A stretch of 64,000 bases of DNA from an uncultured Eubacteriales bacterium. Its GTDB lineage: Bacteria > Bacillota > Clostridia > Oscillospirales > Oscillospiraceae. The translations under genes and the position numbers were made by a program. The notes beneath the pieces are model-generated. The model was not told the DNA's origin. It made no database searches and saw only the letters and a program-made list of their open reading frames with translations. Positions within the stretch are counted from its first letter, which is position 1. Every line of letters begins with the position of its first letter. The stretch lies in NCBI GenBank assembly GCA_900551995.1, contig URXW01000003.1, forward strand, positions 16,310 through 80,309, in the 5' to 3' direction. This document shows, one piece after another, positions 28,771 to 38,380 of this stretch.

Positions 28771-28950
28771 TCAATTCGAGTTGACGATAGCCAGAGAGAT
28801 AAAAACGAGTGCGCCGAAGGTAATGCTCGCTTCGATTTTGCTGCGGGAGGCGCAGTCCTCGTCATCGGCTCTGATGGCGTTGATCAAAAATATCGGAAAG
28901 ACGACGCCCAAGGCGGTGGCGGCGAGGATCATAATGTTGACAATATGCAT
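28771..28950 (-). CDS. Small two-helix membrane protein
   Basis: This 59-residue protein begins MHIVNIMILAATALGVVFPI, has a central charged loop (NAIRADDEDCASRSKIEA) and a second helix (ITFGALVFISLAIV). AAAGGAGT precedes the ATG. It lies 98 bases after the LysR gene on the same strand and could share its transcript. I do not recognise a family. Confidence 0.65.
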   Translation of the reverse strand: MHIVNIMILAATALGVVFPIFLINAIRADDEDCASRSKIEASITFGALVFISLAIVNSN

Positions 28951-29048
28951 AATTGGTACTCCTTTGTAGGTCGGGGGGTATGGGGGGGGACGGATTGCCG
29001 TGTCGGTTTGCGTACTGGCGCACATGACAGGGGCGGGAGGCGGAGAGG

Positions 29049-29975
29049 TCAGTCGGAGGGGGCGAGGTCGGAGAGGGTACGCTTGAGAATGTCCACGAAC
29101 TGCTGGCCGTGGGGGGTCAGCGGGACATCCTTGGGGCGGATGACGCCAAGGCGCATATCGTGGATGTCGCCGGTGAGGGGCAGCGTCATCAGGCGGTCGT
29201 CGCCGTAGCCGTCGGGGAGGACGCCGCTGCCGGTGGACACGCAGTCCGTGTGGGCGATGACGTTGTACGCCGTGGCGCGGTCACTGACGGACACCACCCG
29301 GTCGAACTCCGCCACGGTGCCCACCACCGCCTCCTCAGCGTAGTGGTAGTTGCTGTCGGACTGGGTGAAGATCACGTAGGGGTAGGCGTAGAGCTGCTCC
29401 AGACGGATGGAGGCGTTGCGGGAGAGGGGGTGCCCCTTGCGGAGAAAGACGCGGGGCCGGATGTTTACCAGCGGCTGGAAGGTGAGGTTCTTTTCCCGGA
29501 GGATGCGGGAGATGAAGTGCTCGGTCATGTCGGAGACAAAGATGATGCCCAGCGCGCTGCGGCGTTCCGCCACCTCGTCAATGACGGCCGCCATCTCCAT
29601 CTCCTTGAAGCTGACCTGAATGTGGGGCTGATCCAGCAGGTGGAGGAACTCCACGAACGCCATGGCGCAGAAGGGGTAGCGTTGGGACGACACGGACAGG
29701 GCGGCGCGGTCGGCGGCGCGGCGTTCGCTGTAATAGCGGGAGAGCTTGCGGCTGCGCTCCACCAGCGGGGCGATCTGCGCCACCAGCTCGCGCCCCTCCT
29801 CCGTCAGCGTGACGCCGCGGTTGGTGCGGAGGAATATGGTGACGCCCAGCTCCCGCTCCACCTCCGCAATAGCGGCGGATAGGGCGGACTGGGAGAGGAA
29901 CATATTCCGCGCCGCACGGTTCATGGAGCCGCAGCGGTCTACCTCCAAAATGTAACTCATTTGCAGCAAAGTCAT
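29049..29975 (-). CDS. LysR family transcriptional regulator
   Basis: The 308-residue regulator has an N-terminal winged HTH (GSMNRAARNMFLSQSALSAAIAEVERELG, residues 16-44) and a periplasmic-binding-like effector domain from about residue 90. Its start has GGAGG at good spacing. LysR proteins often control a divergent neighbour; here the divergent gene is the lipoprotein at 30125, whose strong promoter lies about 90 bases away. No T-N11-A box stands out. The effector is unknown. Confidence 0.92.
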   Translation of the reverse strand: MTLLQMSYILEVDRCGSMNRAARNMFLSQSALSAAIAEVERELGVTIFLRTNRGVTLTEEGRELVAQIAPLVERSRKLSRYYSERRAADRAALSVSSQRYPFCAMAFVEFLHLLDQPHIQVSFKEMEMAAVIDEVAERRSALGIIFVSDMTEHFISRILREKNLTFQPLVNIRPRVFLRKGHPLSRNASIRLEQLYAYPYVIFTQSDSNYHYAEEAVVGTVAEFDRVVSVSDRATAYNVIAHTDCVSTGSGVLPDGYGDDRLMTLPLTGDIHDMRLGVIRPKDVPLTPHGQQFVDILKRTLSDLAPSD

Positions 29976-30070
29976 GGCGGAGCCTCCTTTTCCACGCTGG
30001 TTTTGTTGCTTTATGTGGGCAGTATATCAAAAATAAGGCGGGCTGTAAACACCCTGCGGCAGAATACGCG

Positions 30071-30099
30071 TTGACAGGAGGGAGGGGAGGGGGTATAAT
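30071..30099 (+). promoter_or_regulatory. Consensus sigma-A promoter of the lipoprotein gene
   Basis: TTGACA-17-TATAAT, a perfect match in both boxes. The spacer is a purine-only run of G and A, which is unusual. Confidence 0.9.
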
Positions 30100-30124
30100 C
30101 GGAAAACAGCCCGGAAAGGGCAGA

Positions 30125-30826
30125 ATGGAAAGGAATATGAAGGACATGAAAAAAATTGCGGCATTGGTGCTGGCGGCGGTCATGGCTCTTAGCCTGACAT
30201 CGTGCGGCAGCAAGGAGGAGACGAAGAAGCTGGTGGGCACGTGGCAGAGCAAGGTGGACATGACCCAGCAGATGAACACCCAGATGGCGGAGAGCCTGGA
30301 GCTGGAGGCGGTGGAGGTGGACGCGACCTTCGGGATCACCATGGCTCTGACCGTGGGCGAGGACGGCGTGTACACCATGGCGGTGGATCTGGAGACCACC
30401 GGCGCGGAGCTGAACGACTATATGCAGGCGTTGGCTCCCGTGATGGCGGAGGCTATGTACGCCGCGGCGGAGGCCGAGGGCATGAGCCGGGAGGAGTTTG
30501 ACGCGGTGCTGAAGGAGCTGGGCATGGACGGTGAGGAGTACATCGCCGCCATTCTGGGTGCCTTCGACATGGGTGCGCTGATGGATTCCCTGATGGGCAG
30601 TCAGGACACCACCGTCGCCACAGGCTACTGCAAGGCGGTGGACGGGAAGCTGTATCTGGCGGAGAGTGCCGGGGAGCTGACCGAGGACGCGGGGTACGTG
30701 ACGTACACGCTGAACAGCGACGGCACCATGCAGTGGAACGACACGGAGGGAGAGCTGAGCAGCCAGCTGACCGCCGAGGAGCAGGAGCTGATCACCTTCC
30801 CCATGGTGTGGACGAAGAACACGTAA
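30125..30826 (+). CDS. Lipoprotein of unknown function
   Basis: The product (233 residues from 30125; 226 from the ATG at 30146) has a lipoprotein signal peptide with an LTSC lipobox, then a soluble domain rich in Glu, Met and Ala with repeated amphipathic helices and a beta-rich C-terminal part (ATGYCKAVDGKLYLAE). It resembles the small extracytoplasmic lipoproteins common in Clostridia without a named domain. The start is ambiguous: AAAGGG stands before 30125, while AAAGGA and GAAGGA stand before the later ATGs. Expression should be strong given the consensus promoter. Confidence 0.75.
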   Translation: MERNMKDMKKIAALVLAAVMALSLTSCGSKEETKKLVGTWQSKVDMTQQMNTQMAESLELEAVEVDATFGITMALTVGEDGVYTMAVDLETTGAELNDYMQALAPVMAEAMYAAAEAEGMSREEFDAVLKELGMDGEEYIAAILGAFDMGALMDSLMGSQDTTVATGYCKAVDGKLYLAESAGELTEDAGYVTYTLNSDGTMQWNDTEGELSSQLTAEEQELITFPMVWTKNT

Positions 30827-30832
30827 AAAAAG

Positions 30833-30871
30833 AGAAAAAAAAGAAAGCCCCAAGGGGCTTTCTTTTTTTTT
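30833..30871. terminator. Bidirectional terminator
   Basis: AAAAAAAAGAAAGCCCC-AA-GGGGCTTTCTTTTTTTT between convergent genes. Confidence 0.9.
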
Positions 30872-30878
30872 GCGTCGG

Positions 30879-31286
30879 TCACTCGCCCATGGGGGCACCG
30901 CAGTGGGGGCAGAACTTGCTGTCGCTGGCGGCACCGCAGACGGGGCAGACCTTGAAGGTGACCTCGGACTCCTCCACGGGGCTGCCCTTCTGGGGCCTGT
31001 CTGCCTCCAGCTGGGCGATGCGCTCCTTGGAGGCGGTGATGGCGTCCACCACGTCCTTGACGGCGTCGGGGATGTCGCCCTGATGCTCGGAGACGAACCA
31101 CTCGCCGATGGCGCGGTAGTTCTTCTCCAGCTCACGCTGCTCGTTCATAATGGCGACGTTGATCTTGGCGGTGTCGCTGAGATCCTTCGCCTTGTCGGCG
31201 GCGACCTCCGCCAGATCCTTCGCCTTATCCACGGCAATGCCGGCGTATTCCTGTGCCTTTTTGCTGATGTCGTTGAAAATACCCAT
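30879..31286 (-). CDS. Coiled-coil protein with C-terminal zinc ribbon
   Basis: The 135-residue protein has an N-terminal heptad-like helical region (MGIFNDISKKAQEYAGIAV, then repeats of DKAKDL) and a C-terminal zinc ribbon (CPVCGAASDSKFCPHCG). The start at 31286 is supported by AAAGGAG and a promoter. The layout (helical membrane-peripheral part plus ribbon) resembles zinc-ribbon partners in envelope stress systems, but no function is established. Confidence 0.8.
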   Translation of the reverse strand: MGIFNDISKKAQEYAGIAVDKAKDLAEVAADKAKDLSDTAKINVAIMNEQRELEKNYRAIGEWFVSEHQGDIPDAVKDVVDAITASKERIAQLEADRPQKGSPVEESEVTFKVCPVCGAASDSKFCPHCGAPMGE

Positions 31287-31323
31287 AATAAATGCTCCTT
31301 TCTCATTTTGCCCTGTTGGGGAC

Positions 31324-31352
31324 AGTATAACGCGTTTTTTGCGCCGTTGCAA
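31324..31352 (-). promoter_or_regulatory. Predicted sigma-A promoter of the zinc-ribbon gene
   Basis: Minus-strand TTGCAA-17-TATACT, about 40 bases before the start. Confidence 0.65.
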
Positions 31353-31390
31353 GCGATAAAGGACGAAATTTACACTCTGTTCAACTGTGC

Positions 31391-32884
31391 TCAGTGCTCG
31401 ATCCAGTCGGAGGCGCGTCCCACGGCGCGCTTCCACAGGCGGTAGTAAGCGTCACAGTCCGCCTGGGGACGCTCCGGCAGGAACACCCGCTGGCTGCGGC
31501 GGAGGGTGGAGAGCTCCTCCAGATCGCGCCAGAAGCCGCAGCTCAGTCCCGCCAGTGCCGCCGCGCCGAAGGCGGTGGTCTCCACCATCTCGGGGCGGTC
31601 CACCGGGATACGCAGGAGATCCGCCTGCATTTGCAGCAGCACGTCGGAGACGCTGGCCCCGCCGTCGGCGCGGAGGAGGGCGATGTCGCAGCCGGCGTCC
31701 TGCCGCATGGCGAGCATGAGGTCGGTGACCTGGGCGGCGATGCAGGAGAGGACGGCGCGGGCGATGTGGGCGCGTCCGGTGCCGCGGGTGACGCCCAGAA
31801 TGGCTCCCCGCGCGTACATATCCCAATAGGGGGCACCGAGTCCGGTGAAGGCGGGCACCACCACCACACCGCCGCTGTCGGGGACGGTGGCCGCCAGCAC
31901 GTCGATCTCCGGGGCGGAGGAGATGATCCCCAGCTCGTCGCGGAGCCACTGGATGGTGCTGCCGCCGTTGAAAACGCTGCCCTCCAGCGCGTAGGTGGTT
32001 TTGCCGTTCACCTGCCACGCCACGGAGGTGAGCAGCCCGGCGCGGGAGCGGACAGGCTTGTCACCTACGTTCATCAGGGTGAAGCAACCGGTGCCGTAGG
32101 TGTTTTTGGCTTCGCCGGGGGCGAAGCAGGTCTGTCCGAACAGGGCGGATTGCTGGTCGCCGGCGGCTCCGCACACGGGCACGCCCGCCAGAGCTTCCAG
32201 ACCGGGGATGCCGGGCTGCACCGTGCCGTAGATCATGCTGTTGGGCACGGGCGTGGGGAGCATGGTGGTGGGGACGCCGAGGATGCCGCAGAGCTCCTCG
32301 TCCCAGCAGAGGCGGTGGATGTCGAAGAGCATGGTGCGGCTGGCGTTGGCGTAGTCGGTGACGTGGACGCCGGTGAGCCGCCAGATGAGCCAGCTTTCCA
32401 CCGTGCCGAAGAGGATCTCGCCCCGCTCGGCGCGGCGGCGGACGCCGGGGACGTTGTCCAGGATCCAGCGGATCTTGCTGCCGGAGAAATAGGCATCGAT
32501 CAGCAGGCCGGTGGCGGAGCGGATGCGCTCCTCCAGACCACGGTGCTTCAGCTCCTCGCACAGCTCCGCCGTCCGGCGGCACTGCCAGACGATGGCGTTA
32601 TAGACAGGCGCGCCGGTGGTTTTGTCCCAGAGGATCGTGGTCTCGCGCTGGTTGGTGACGCCGATGCCCGCCACGCTGCCGGCGGGCAGGCCGGACACGG
32701 CGTCCGAGGCGGCGCGGCGTTGGGTGTCCCATATCTCCATGGGGTCGTGCTCCACCCAGCCGGACTGGGGGAAGTGCTGGGGCAGGGGGTGCTGGGACAG
32801 GGCGGCGATGTGACCCTGACGGTCGAAAACGATGGCGCGGGAGCTGGTGGTGCCCTGATCCAACGCCAATATGTACTGGGACAT
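31391..32884 (-). CDS. glpK: Glycerol kinase
   Basis: The 497-residue FGGY kinase phosphorylates glycerol to glycerol 3-phosphate. N-terminal LALDQGTTSSRAIVFD (from about residue 5), the substrate-binding GWVEHDPMEIW, the GKTTYALEGSVFNGG segment and the C-terminal FGGY-type GAAALAGLSCGFW are all present. The regulatory FBP-binding residues of enteric GlpK are not evident. GGGAGA precedes the ATG. It is divergent from a lipase-like hydrolase, so glycerol released from lipids could be used locally (inference). Confidence 0.95.
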   Translation of the reverse strand: MSQYILALDQGTTSSRAIVFDRQGHIAALSQHPLPQHFPQSGWVEHDPMEIWDTQRRAASDAVSGLPAGSVAGIGVTNQRETTILWDKTTGAPVYNAIVWQCRRTAELCEELKHRGLEERIRSATGLLIDAYFSGSKIRWILDNVPGVRRRAERGEILFGTVESWLIWRLTGVHVTDYANASRTMLFDIHRLCWDEELCGILGVPTTMLPTPVPNSMIYGTVQPGIPGLEALAGVPVCGAAGDQQSALFGQTCFAPGEAKNTYGTGCFTLMNVGDKPVRSRAGLLTSVAWQVNGKTTYALEGSVFNGGSTIQWLRDELGIISSAPEIDVLAATVPDSGGVVVVPAFTGLGAPYWDMYARGAILGVTRGTGRAHIARAVLSCIAAQVTDLMLAMRQDAGCDIALLRADGGASVSDVLLQMQADLLRIPVDRPEMVETTAFGAAALAGLSCGFWRDLEELSTLRRSQRVFLPERPQADCDAYYRLWKRAVGRASDWIEH

Positions 32885-32965
32885 GGCTCTCCCTCTTTTC
32901 TTTTTCGGATTTTTGTGGTACACTGTATGTAGTAAGGATTATATCACGGAAGGAGCGGATACACC

Positions 32966-33907
32966 ATGACAAATTTATCCGAGTTCACCTTTTTATCCAG
33001 CGATAAGCACACCCAGCTCCACGGGATGCTGTGGGATGTGCAGGAGGTGCCCGTGCGTGCGGTGTTGCAGATCTGCCACGGCGTGGCGGAGCATATTGCG
33101 CGGTACGACAAATTTGCCAGAGCCTTGAACGAGCGGGGTATCGTGGTGGCGGGTCACGACCATCTGGGGCACGGGAAATCGCTGCCGGAGGGGGATACGC
33201 CGGTGTATTTCGGCGAGGGGAACACATGGGACACGGTGGTGGACGACATCTACGTGCTGCACCAGAGGCTGCGCCAGCGGTATCCCGACGTGCCGCTGTG
33301 CATCATGGGGCACAGCATGGGTTCCTTCCTGACGCGGACGTATCTCATCCGCTATCCCGGCACGGTGAAGGCGGCGGTCATTATGGGCACCGGCTGGCAG
33401 TCCCGCGCCGCCGTCAACGGCGGGCTGGCTCTTGCCAACGCCATCGCCGCCGTGAGCGGGGAGAGCACCACCAGCGACGTGGTGACGGAGCTTGCCTTCG
33501 GCAGCTATAATAAGCTGTTCGCGCCCAACCGCACGAAGGTGGACTGGCTGTCCGCCGACGAGGAGAACGTGGACGCGTATATTGCGGACCCCATGTGCGG
33601 CGCGGACGCCACGGTGGGGCTGTTCCGCCAGATGCTCCACGGCATACGGTTCAACCAGCGCATGAGCCATCTGAGAAAGATGGACAGGGAGGTGCCGGTG
33701 CTGTTCGTCTCCGGGGACAAGGACCCGGTGGGCGGCTGCGGCAAGGGTGTGGTGCAGACCTATGAGGCGTTTAAGGCCGCCGGGATGCGGGACTGCACGC
33801 TGAAGCTGTACCCGGAGCTGCGGCACGAGATCCTCAACGAGAGGGCGTATGCCGGCGAGATCACGGAGGACATCGCCTCGTGGCTGCTGCGGAAGACGGC
33901 GCGGTAG
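32966..33907 (+). CDS. Alpha/beta hydrolase, monoacylglycerol-lipase-like
   Basis: The 313-residue enzyme has the nucleophile elbow GHSMGS (S117), the oxyanion segment [14 protein letters not shown] (near residue 38), an Asp in SGDKDPVGG and His in LRHEILNE as the rest of the triad. The N-terminal HGMLWDV and HG-xAEH pattern is that of lysophospholipase/monoacylglycerol lipases (Hydrolase_4, PF12146). It is cytoplasmic, with no signal peptide. GGAAGGAG precedes the start. Divergent from glpK with an 81-base gap. Confidence 0.9.
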   Translation: MTNLSEFTFLSSDKHTQLHGMLWDVQEVPVRAVLQICHGVAEHIARYDKFARALNERGIVVAGHDHLGHGKSLPEGDTPVYFGEGNTWDTVVDDIYVLHQRLRQRYPDVPLCIMGHSMGSFLTRTYLIRYPGTVKAAVIMGTGWQSRAAVNGGLALANAIAAVSGESTTSDVVTELAFGSYNKLFAPNRTKVDWLSADEENVDAYIADPMCGADATVGLFRQMLHGIRFNQRMSHLRKMDREVPVLFVSGDKDPVGGCGKGVVQTYEAFKAAGMRDCTLKLYPELRHEILNERAYAGEITEDIASWLLRKTAR

Positions 33908-33954
33908 GACAAACGGCGGCGGACAAGAGAGAATCACGGAGGGAGAAAAAAACT

Positions 33955-34530
33955 ATGAGTGAATGGGAAGCTCTGCGGCAGGAGTGTCTGCACTGCCGCG
34001 CCTGCACACTGGCGGAGACGCGGACGAACGTGGTCTTTGGCGTGGGACGGGAGGATGCGGAGGTCATGTTCATCGGGGAGGCCCCCGGTGCCAATGAGGA
34101 TATGCAGGGGGAGCCCTTCGTGGGGCGGGGCGGCAAGCTGCTGGACGATATGCTGAAGATGATCGGGCTGGACAGGAGACGCATTTATATCACCAACTCC
34201 GTCAAGTGCCGCCCGCCGGCGAACCGCGACCCCATGAACACGGAGAAGGACGCCTGCAAGGGCTTCTTGCAGCGGCAGCGGGAGCTGATGAAGCCGAAGA
34301 TCATCGTCTGTCTGGGGCGGATCAGTGCCATGGAGATCATCCGCCCGGACTTCAAAATATCTCAGGAGCACGGGCAGTTCTATGAGAAGGACGGGTGTCT
34401 GATGACGGCGTTGTACCACCCTGCCGCGCTGCTGCGAAGCCCCGGACGCAAACCGGAGACGTTCGAGGATCTGAAAAAATTGCAGGCGAAGATCAGGGAG
34501 GTCTGCACAAGGACGGAGCTGGAGTTTTGA
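33955..34530 (+). CDS. Family 4-type uracil-DNA glycosylase
   Basis: The 191-residue enzyme has the [4Fe-4S] ligands of family 4/5 UDGs (C14 and C17 in CLHCRAC, C85 in KCRPP, C101), motif [15 protein letters not shown] (from residue 41) and the C-terminal HPAALLR. It excises uracil from DNA in base excision repair. The start at 33955 follows GGAGGGA. It shares direction with the hydrolase upstream (47 bases between) and may be co-transcribed. Confidence 0.93.
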   Translation: MSEWEALRQECLHCRACTLAETRTNVVFGVGREDAEVMFIGEAPGANEDMQGEPFVGRGGKLLDDMLKMIGLDRRRIYITNSVKCRPPANRDPMNTEKDACKGFLQRQRELMKPKIIVCLGRISAMEIIRPDFKISQEHGQFYEKDGCLMTALYHPAALLRSPGRKPETFEDLKKLQAKIREVCTRTELEF

Positions 34531-34533
34531 AAA

Positions 34534-34561
34534 AAAGAAAGACCCGAAAGGGTCTTTCTTT
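34534..34561. terminator. Bidirectional terminator
   Basis: AAAGAAAGACCC-GAAA-GGGTCTTTCTTT between the convergent UDG and hydrogenase genes. Confidence 0.88.
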
Positions 34562-34565
34562 CTGC

Positions 34566-36302
34566 TTATTTCTCGTTGGGCATTTTCCATGCCGTGTGGT
34601 CGGTGTGGAGGAGGTGGTGGGATCTTTCGCTGAGGGGGGCGCGGAGATACTCGCGGTAGAGCGTCTGCACGTCGGGGTTCTCGTGGGAGAAGCGCACCTT
34701 GGCGTGCTTGTCCAGCTCCCAGAGAATGTCGCCGCGGGACTCCGCCAGCTCCTGCCCGTCGCGGATGGGCTGTCCGCCGCCGCCGGCACAGCCGCCGGGA
34801 CACGCCATGACCTCCACAAAGTCGTAGTCCACCCGTCCCTCGTCGATGGCGTGCATGAGGCGGCGGGTGTTGCCCAGACCGCTGACCACCGCCACGCGGA
34901 CATCGCCCGCGCCGGGGATGGTGAACGTCGCCTCCTTCCAGCCGTCCATGCCGCGGACGGCGGAGAACGCGTCGGCATCCGGGTTCTTGCCGGTGACGAG
35001 GTAATAGGCACTGCGGAGTGCGGCGTCCATGACGCCGCCGGTGGCTCCGAACACCACGGCGGCACCGGTGCCGGTGCCCAGAGGACTGTCAAAGGGCGTT
35101 TCCGGCAGGACGGCGGGGTTGATAGGCTCGCCCCGGAGCATACGGACGATCTCGCGGGTGGTCAGCACCACGTCCACGTCCGGGTCGCCGCCCTCGCCCC
35201 GCATGGTGGGCAGGGCGCGCTCCGCCTTCTTGGCGGTGCAGGGCATGATGGATACCACAAACAGCTTTTTGGGATCCACGCCCAGCTTCTCGGCGAAATA
35301 GCTCTTGACCACGGCACCGAACATCTGCTGGGGGCTTTTGGCGGTGGAGAGGTTCTCCGTGTAGGCGGGGAACTGCCCCTTTACGAACCGCACCCAGCCG
35401 GGACAGCAGCTGGTGAACATGGGCCAGAGGTACTTGTTGCGGTGGGTGAACCGCTCCAGAAATTCGCTGCCCTCCTCCATGATGGTCAGGTCGGCGGTGA
35501 AATTGGTGTCGAACACGTAGTCGAAGCCCATGGTCTTTAGGGCGGTGACGAAACGCTCCGCCGTGGCGAACTTGGGGTCGAGGTGGTAGTACTCCGCCCA
35601 AGCGGCGCGTACCGCCGGGGCGATCTGCACCACGGTGATGCGCTCCGGGTCCGCCAGCGCGTCAAAGACCTTGCCGGTGTCGTCGTGCTCCTGGAGGCCG
35701 CCCACGGGACAGTGGGTGATGCACTGGCCGCAGAAGGTGCAGTCGCTCTCGCCCAGCGTGCGGGTGTGGGCGACGCCCACGGTGGTGTGGGTACCGGTGC
35801 CCATCAGATCCCAGATGCCCATGGTCTGCACCTTTTCACAGATCTGGATGCAGCGCATACACTTGATACAGCGGTTTTCGATGCGTATTACGGGGTTGGA
35901 GTAGTCGGTGGGGGTGTTCCGCAGGTCGTCGATGTAGTGGTCGCCCAGCAGGTTGTAGTCGTTGGTCAGCTGCTGGAGCTTGCAGTTGCCGCTGCGGGTG
36001 CATTTGGTACACTTCGTCTCGTGCTGGCTCAGCAGGAGGCGAAGGTTCACGCGGCGGGCCTCACGGACGCGGGGAGAGCTGGTGTGCACCACCATGCCCT
36101 CGGACACCGCGCTGTTGCAGGAGGGCACCAGACGGGCGTGACCCTCCACCTCCACCATGCACAGGCGGCAGGCGGCGATCTCGTTGATGCCCTTCAGATA
36201 GCAGAGCGTGGGGATCTCGATCTTGGCGGAGCGCGCCGCCTCTAAGATCGTGGTACCGTCGGGGACGGTGACGGTTCGCTTGTCGATGGTCAGTGTTACC
36301 AT
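34566..36302 (-). CDS. hydA: [FeFe] hydrogenase catalytic subunit
   Basis: The 578-residue group A (M3-type) hydrogenase interconverts protons and H2. N-terminal [2Fe-2S] domain: C34, C45, C48, C62. His-Cys [4Fe-4S] domain: H94, C98, C101, C107. Two ferredoxin clusters: C145/148/151/155 and C188/191/194/198. H-cluster motifs: FTSCCPGW (C299, C300), IMPCTAKKAE (C355), EVMACPGGCAGGGGQP (C501, C505). GGAGG stands before the ATG. The start overlaps the upstream flavoprotein gene by seven bases, so the two are translated together and most likely form one complex. Confidence 0.96.
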   Translation of the reverse strand: MVTLTIDKRTVTVPDGTTILEAARSAKIEIPTLCYLKGINEIAACRLCMVEVEGHARLVPSCNSAVSEGMVVHTSSPRVREARRVNLRLLLSQHETKCTKCTRSGNCKLQQLTNDYNLLGDHYIDDLRNTPTDYSNPVIRIENRCIKCMRCIQICEKVQTMGIWDLMGTGTHTTVGVAHTRTLGESDCTFCGQCITHCPVGGLQEHDDTGKVFDALADPERITVVQIAPAVRAAWAEYYHLDPKFATAERFVTALKTMGFDYVFDTNFTADLTIMEEGSEFLERFTHRNKYLWPMFTSCCPGWVRFVKGQFPAYTENLSTAKSPQQMFGAVVKSYFAEKLGVDPKKLFVVSIMPCTAKKAERALPTMRGEGGDPDVDVVLTTREIVRMLRGEPINPAVLPETPFDSPLGTGTGAAVVFGATGGVMDAALRSAYYLVTGKNPDADAFSAVRGMDGWKEATFTIPGAGDVRVAVVSGLGNTRRLMHAIDEGRVDYDFVEVMACPGGCAGGGGQPIRDGQELAESRGDILWELDKHAKVRFSHENPDVQTLYREYLRAPLSERSHHLLHTDHTAWKMPNEK

Positions 36303-38131
36303 TTTTCGTTCCTCCCTCCCCGGAAAATACCGTAGCCGTAGTGGTCGCAGCGGAGGCAGCGGGACGCTTCGGTGCGCGCACCCTCCTCGGTGAGCCCACA
36401 TTCGATGTCCTCGAAGTCGCAGCGGCGTTCGCACGCCTCGCGCTCGGTGGTGTTGATGCGCCCATGGGGGGCGCGGTTGTTGAGACGGGGGCTGGGGATG
36501 TCCACCTCGACCTTGATCTCGTGGCGGAAGCCGAGGTGCTCGTCGATGTTCGCCGCCGCCACCTTGCCGGCGGCGATGGCGCGGATGGCGGTGGCGGGGC
36601 CGGTGACGCAGTCGCCGCCGGCGAACAGGTTGTCCTTATCGCCAACCTGACCGGAGAGCCCCGCCACGAAGGTGCCCCGCTTGATGGGGACGCCCGCCTG
36701 CTCGAAGCCCTGGATCTCAATGCCCTGACCGATCGCCACCACGATGATGTCCGCCGGGATGCGAAGTTCCGGCAAGTCGGCCTTGTTGGGGCGGGGACGC
36801 CCGGTCTTGTCCGTCTCGCCGATGAGCTGGGGCTGCACCCAGAGGGCGACGGCGTTGCCGTCGGCGTCCGATTCGATGTGGGAGGGAGCCATGAGTGTCT
36901 TGATCTCCGCACCCTCCGCCATGGCACCGGTGACCTCGTCGGGCAGGGCGGTCATGTCCTCCACGCGGCGGCGGTAGACGCAGGTGACCTTGTCCGCGCC
37001 CAAGCGGAGGGAGCTGCGGGTCACATCCATCGCCACGTTGCCGCCGCCGATGACCACCACCTGCTTGCCGGTGAAGTCGGGCATTACGTCGTCGCCGATG
37101 GCGCGGAGCATCTCCACGGCGGATATGACGTTGCGGCTGTCCTCGCCGGGGATGCCGACCTTTTTGTCCTGATGGGCACCGATGGCGATGTACAGGCAGT
37201 CGTATTCCTTTTGCAGATCCTCCACCCAGATGTCGCTGCCCACGGTGACGTTGGTGTGCGCCTCGATGCCGAGGGAGAGGATGGATGCGATCTCCGCGTC
37301 CAGCAGGTGACGGGGGAAACGGTAGCTGGGGATGCCGTAGCGGAGCATTCCGCCCAGCTTGTCACGCTCCTCGTAGACCGTGACCTTGTGTCCCATCAGT
37401 GCCAGATAGTAGGCGCAGCTGAGGCCGCTGGGGCCGCCGCCGATAATGGCGACCTTCTTGCCCGTGGGCGGCGCACAGACGGGCTGGGGCACGTCGCCGG
37501 CATGATCCACGGCGTACCGCTTCAGACCGCGGATGTTGATGGCGTCGTCGATCATGTTGCGGCGGCACCGCGCCTCGCAGGGGTGCTCGCAGATATAGGC
37601 GCAGGCGGTGGGGAAGGGGTTGTCCTTGCGGATCAGACGCACGGCGTCGGCACAGCGATCCTCGCCCACCAGTGCCATGTAGCCGGGAACGTCCACCCCG
37701 GCGGGGCACAGAGCCACGCAGGGGACGGGCAGCTGTAGTCCCGCCAGACAGCGGTGGTGGAGGATGTGCTCCTCGTAGTCGTCCCGGAAGCCCTCCAGAC
37801 CGTCCAGCACAAGGCGGGCGGCGTCCCGCCCGATGGCGCAGTCGGCGGTGGTCTCCACGGTGCGGGCGGTCTTTTCGATGATGGACAGCGTCGCCATGTC
37901 CGCAGTGCCGTCCAGTACGGTGGCGATCAGCTTGCTCAGCTGCCCCAGACCGATACGGCAGGGGACGCACTTACCGCAGGATTGGGCGTGGCACAGCTGC
38001 AAAAACGACAGTGACATATCCACCGGACATAGGCCGGGAGGGCTGGCGGCAATGCGGCGTTCCACGTCGCGGTAGAGGTTATCCACCACGGTCTGGGCGC
38101 GGCTGGGACTTTTGATGTCAAGTCTGCTCAA
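36296..38131 (-). CDS. NuoF-tail/GltD-like FAD-NAD(P) oxidoreductase partner of the hydrogenase
   Basis: The 611-residue protein starts with a NuoF-like [4Fe-4S] segment (CGKCVPCRIGLGQLSK, near residue 53), continues into a GltD-type N-terminal cluster domain (CPAGVDVPGYM and CEHPCEARCRR), an FAD-binding GGGPSGLSCAYY, an NAD(P)-binding IGGGNVAMDVTRSS, and ends with more cysteines (CERRC, CLRC). It lacks the FMN/NADH-binding part of HydB and no HydC-type gene is present. It probably passes electrons between NAD(P)H and the hydrogenase, possibly by bifurcation. Start is TTG with AAAGGAG eight bases upstream. Confidence 0.88.
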   Translation of the reverse strand: MSRLDIKSPSRAQTVVDNLYRDVERRIAASPPGLCPVDMSLSFLQLCHAQSCGKCVPCRIGLGQLSKLIATVLDGTADMATLSIIEKTARTVETTADCAIGRDAARLVLDGLEGFRDDYEEHILHHRCLAGLQLPVPCVALCPAGVDVPGYMALVGEDRCADAVRLIRKDNPFPTACAYICEHPCEARCRRNMIDDAINIRGLKRYAVDHAGDVPQPVCAPPTGKKVAIIGGGPSGLSCAYYLALMGHKVTVYEERDKLGGMLRYGIPSYRFPRHLLDAEIASILSLGIEAHTNVTVGSDIWVEDLQKEYDCLYIAIGAHQDKKVGIPGEDSRNVISAVEMLRAIGDDVMPDFTGKQVVVIGGGNVAMDVTRSSLRLGADKVTCVYRRRVEDMTALPDEVTGAMAEGAEIKTLMAPSHIESDADGNAVALWVQPQLIGETDKTGRPRPNKADLPELRIPADIIVVAIGQGIEIQGFEQAGVPIKRGTFVAGLSGQVGDKDNLFAGGDCVTGPATAIRAIAAGKVAAANIDEHLGFRHEIKVEVDIPSPRLNNRAPHGRINTTEREACERRCDFEDIECGLTEEGARTEASRCLRCDHYGYGIFRGGRNEKW

Positions 38132-38380
38132 ACAAAGTCACTCCTTTCGTCTGCGCGGTGCGGACATACGTCCGGCACCAGCGGACTTGTTCCTGTGTTA
38201 CCATAAAGAATGGCACAAATTGCGGCAAAAGTCAACAGTGAAAAGGGAGAAATTTCCCAAGAGGAAATGCGGCGGGGACGGCTGGAAAAGCGGCGATTTT
38301 TATGGGGCGGAATGGGAAAGGCGGTGGTTTTGATTTTCGCAAAAAGAAACTCTCCGGCGTTAGCCGGAGAGGGGGAGGGC

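Noticed and set aside
38132..38380. Rex operator upstream of the hydrogenase operon
   Set aside because: TTGACTTTTGCCGCAATTTG and TTTGTGCC words are present, but no clear TTGTTAA-type palindrome; not supportable.
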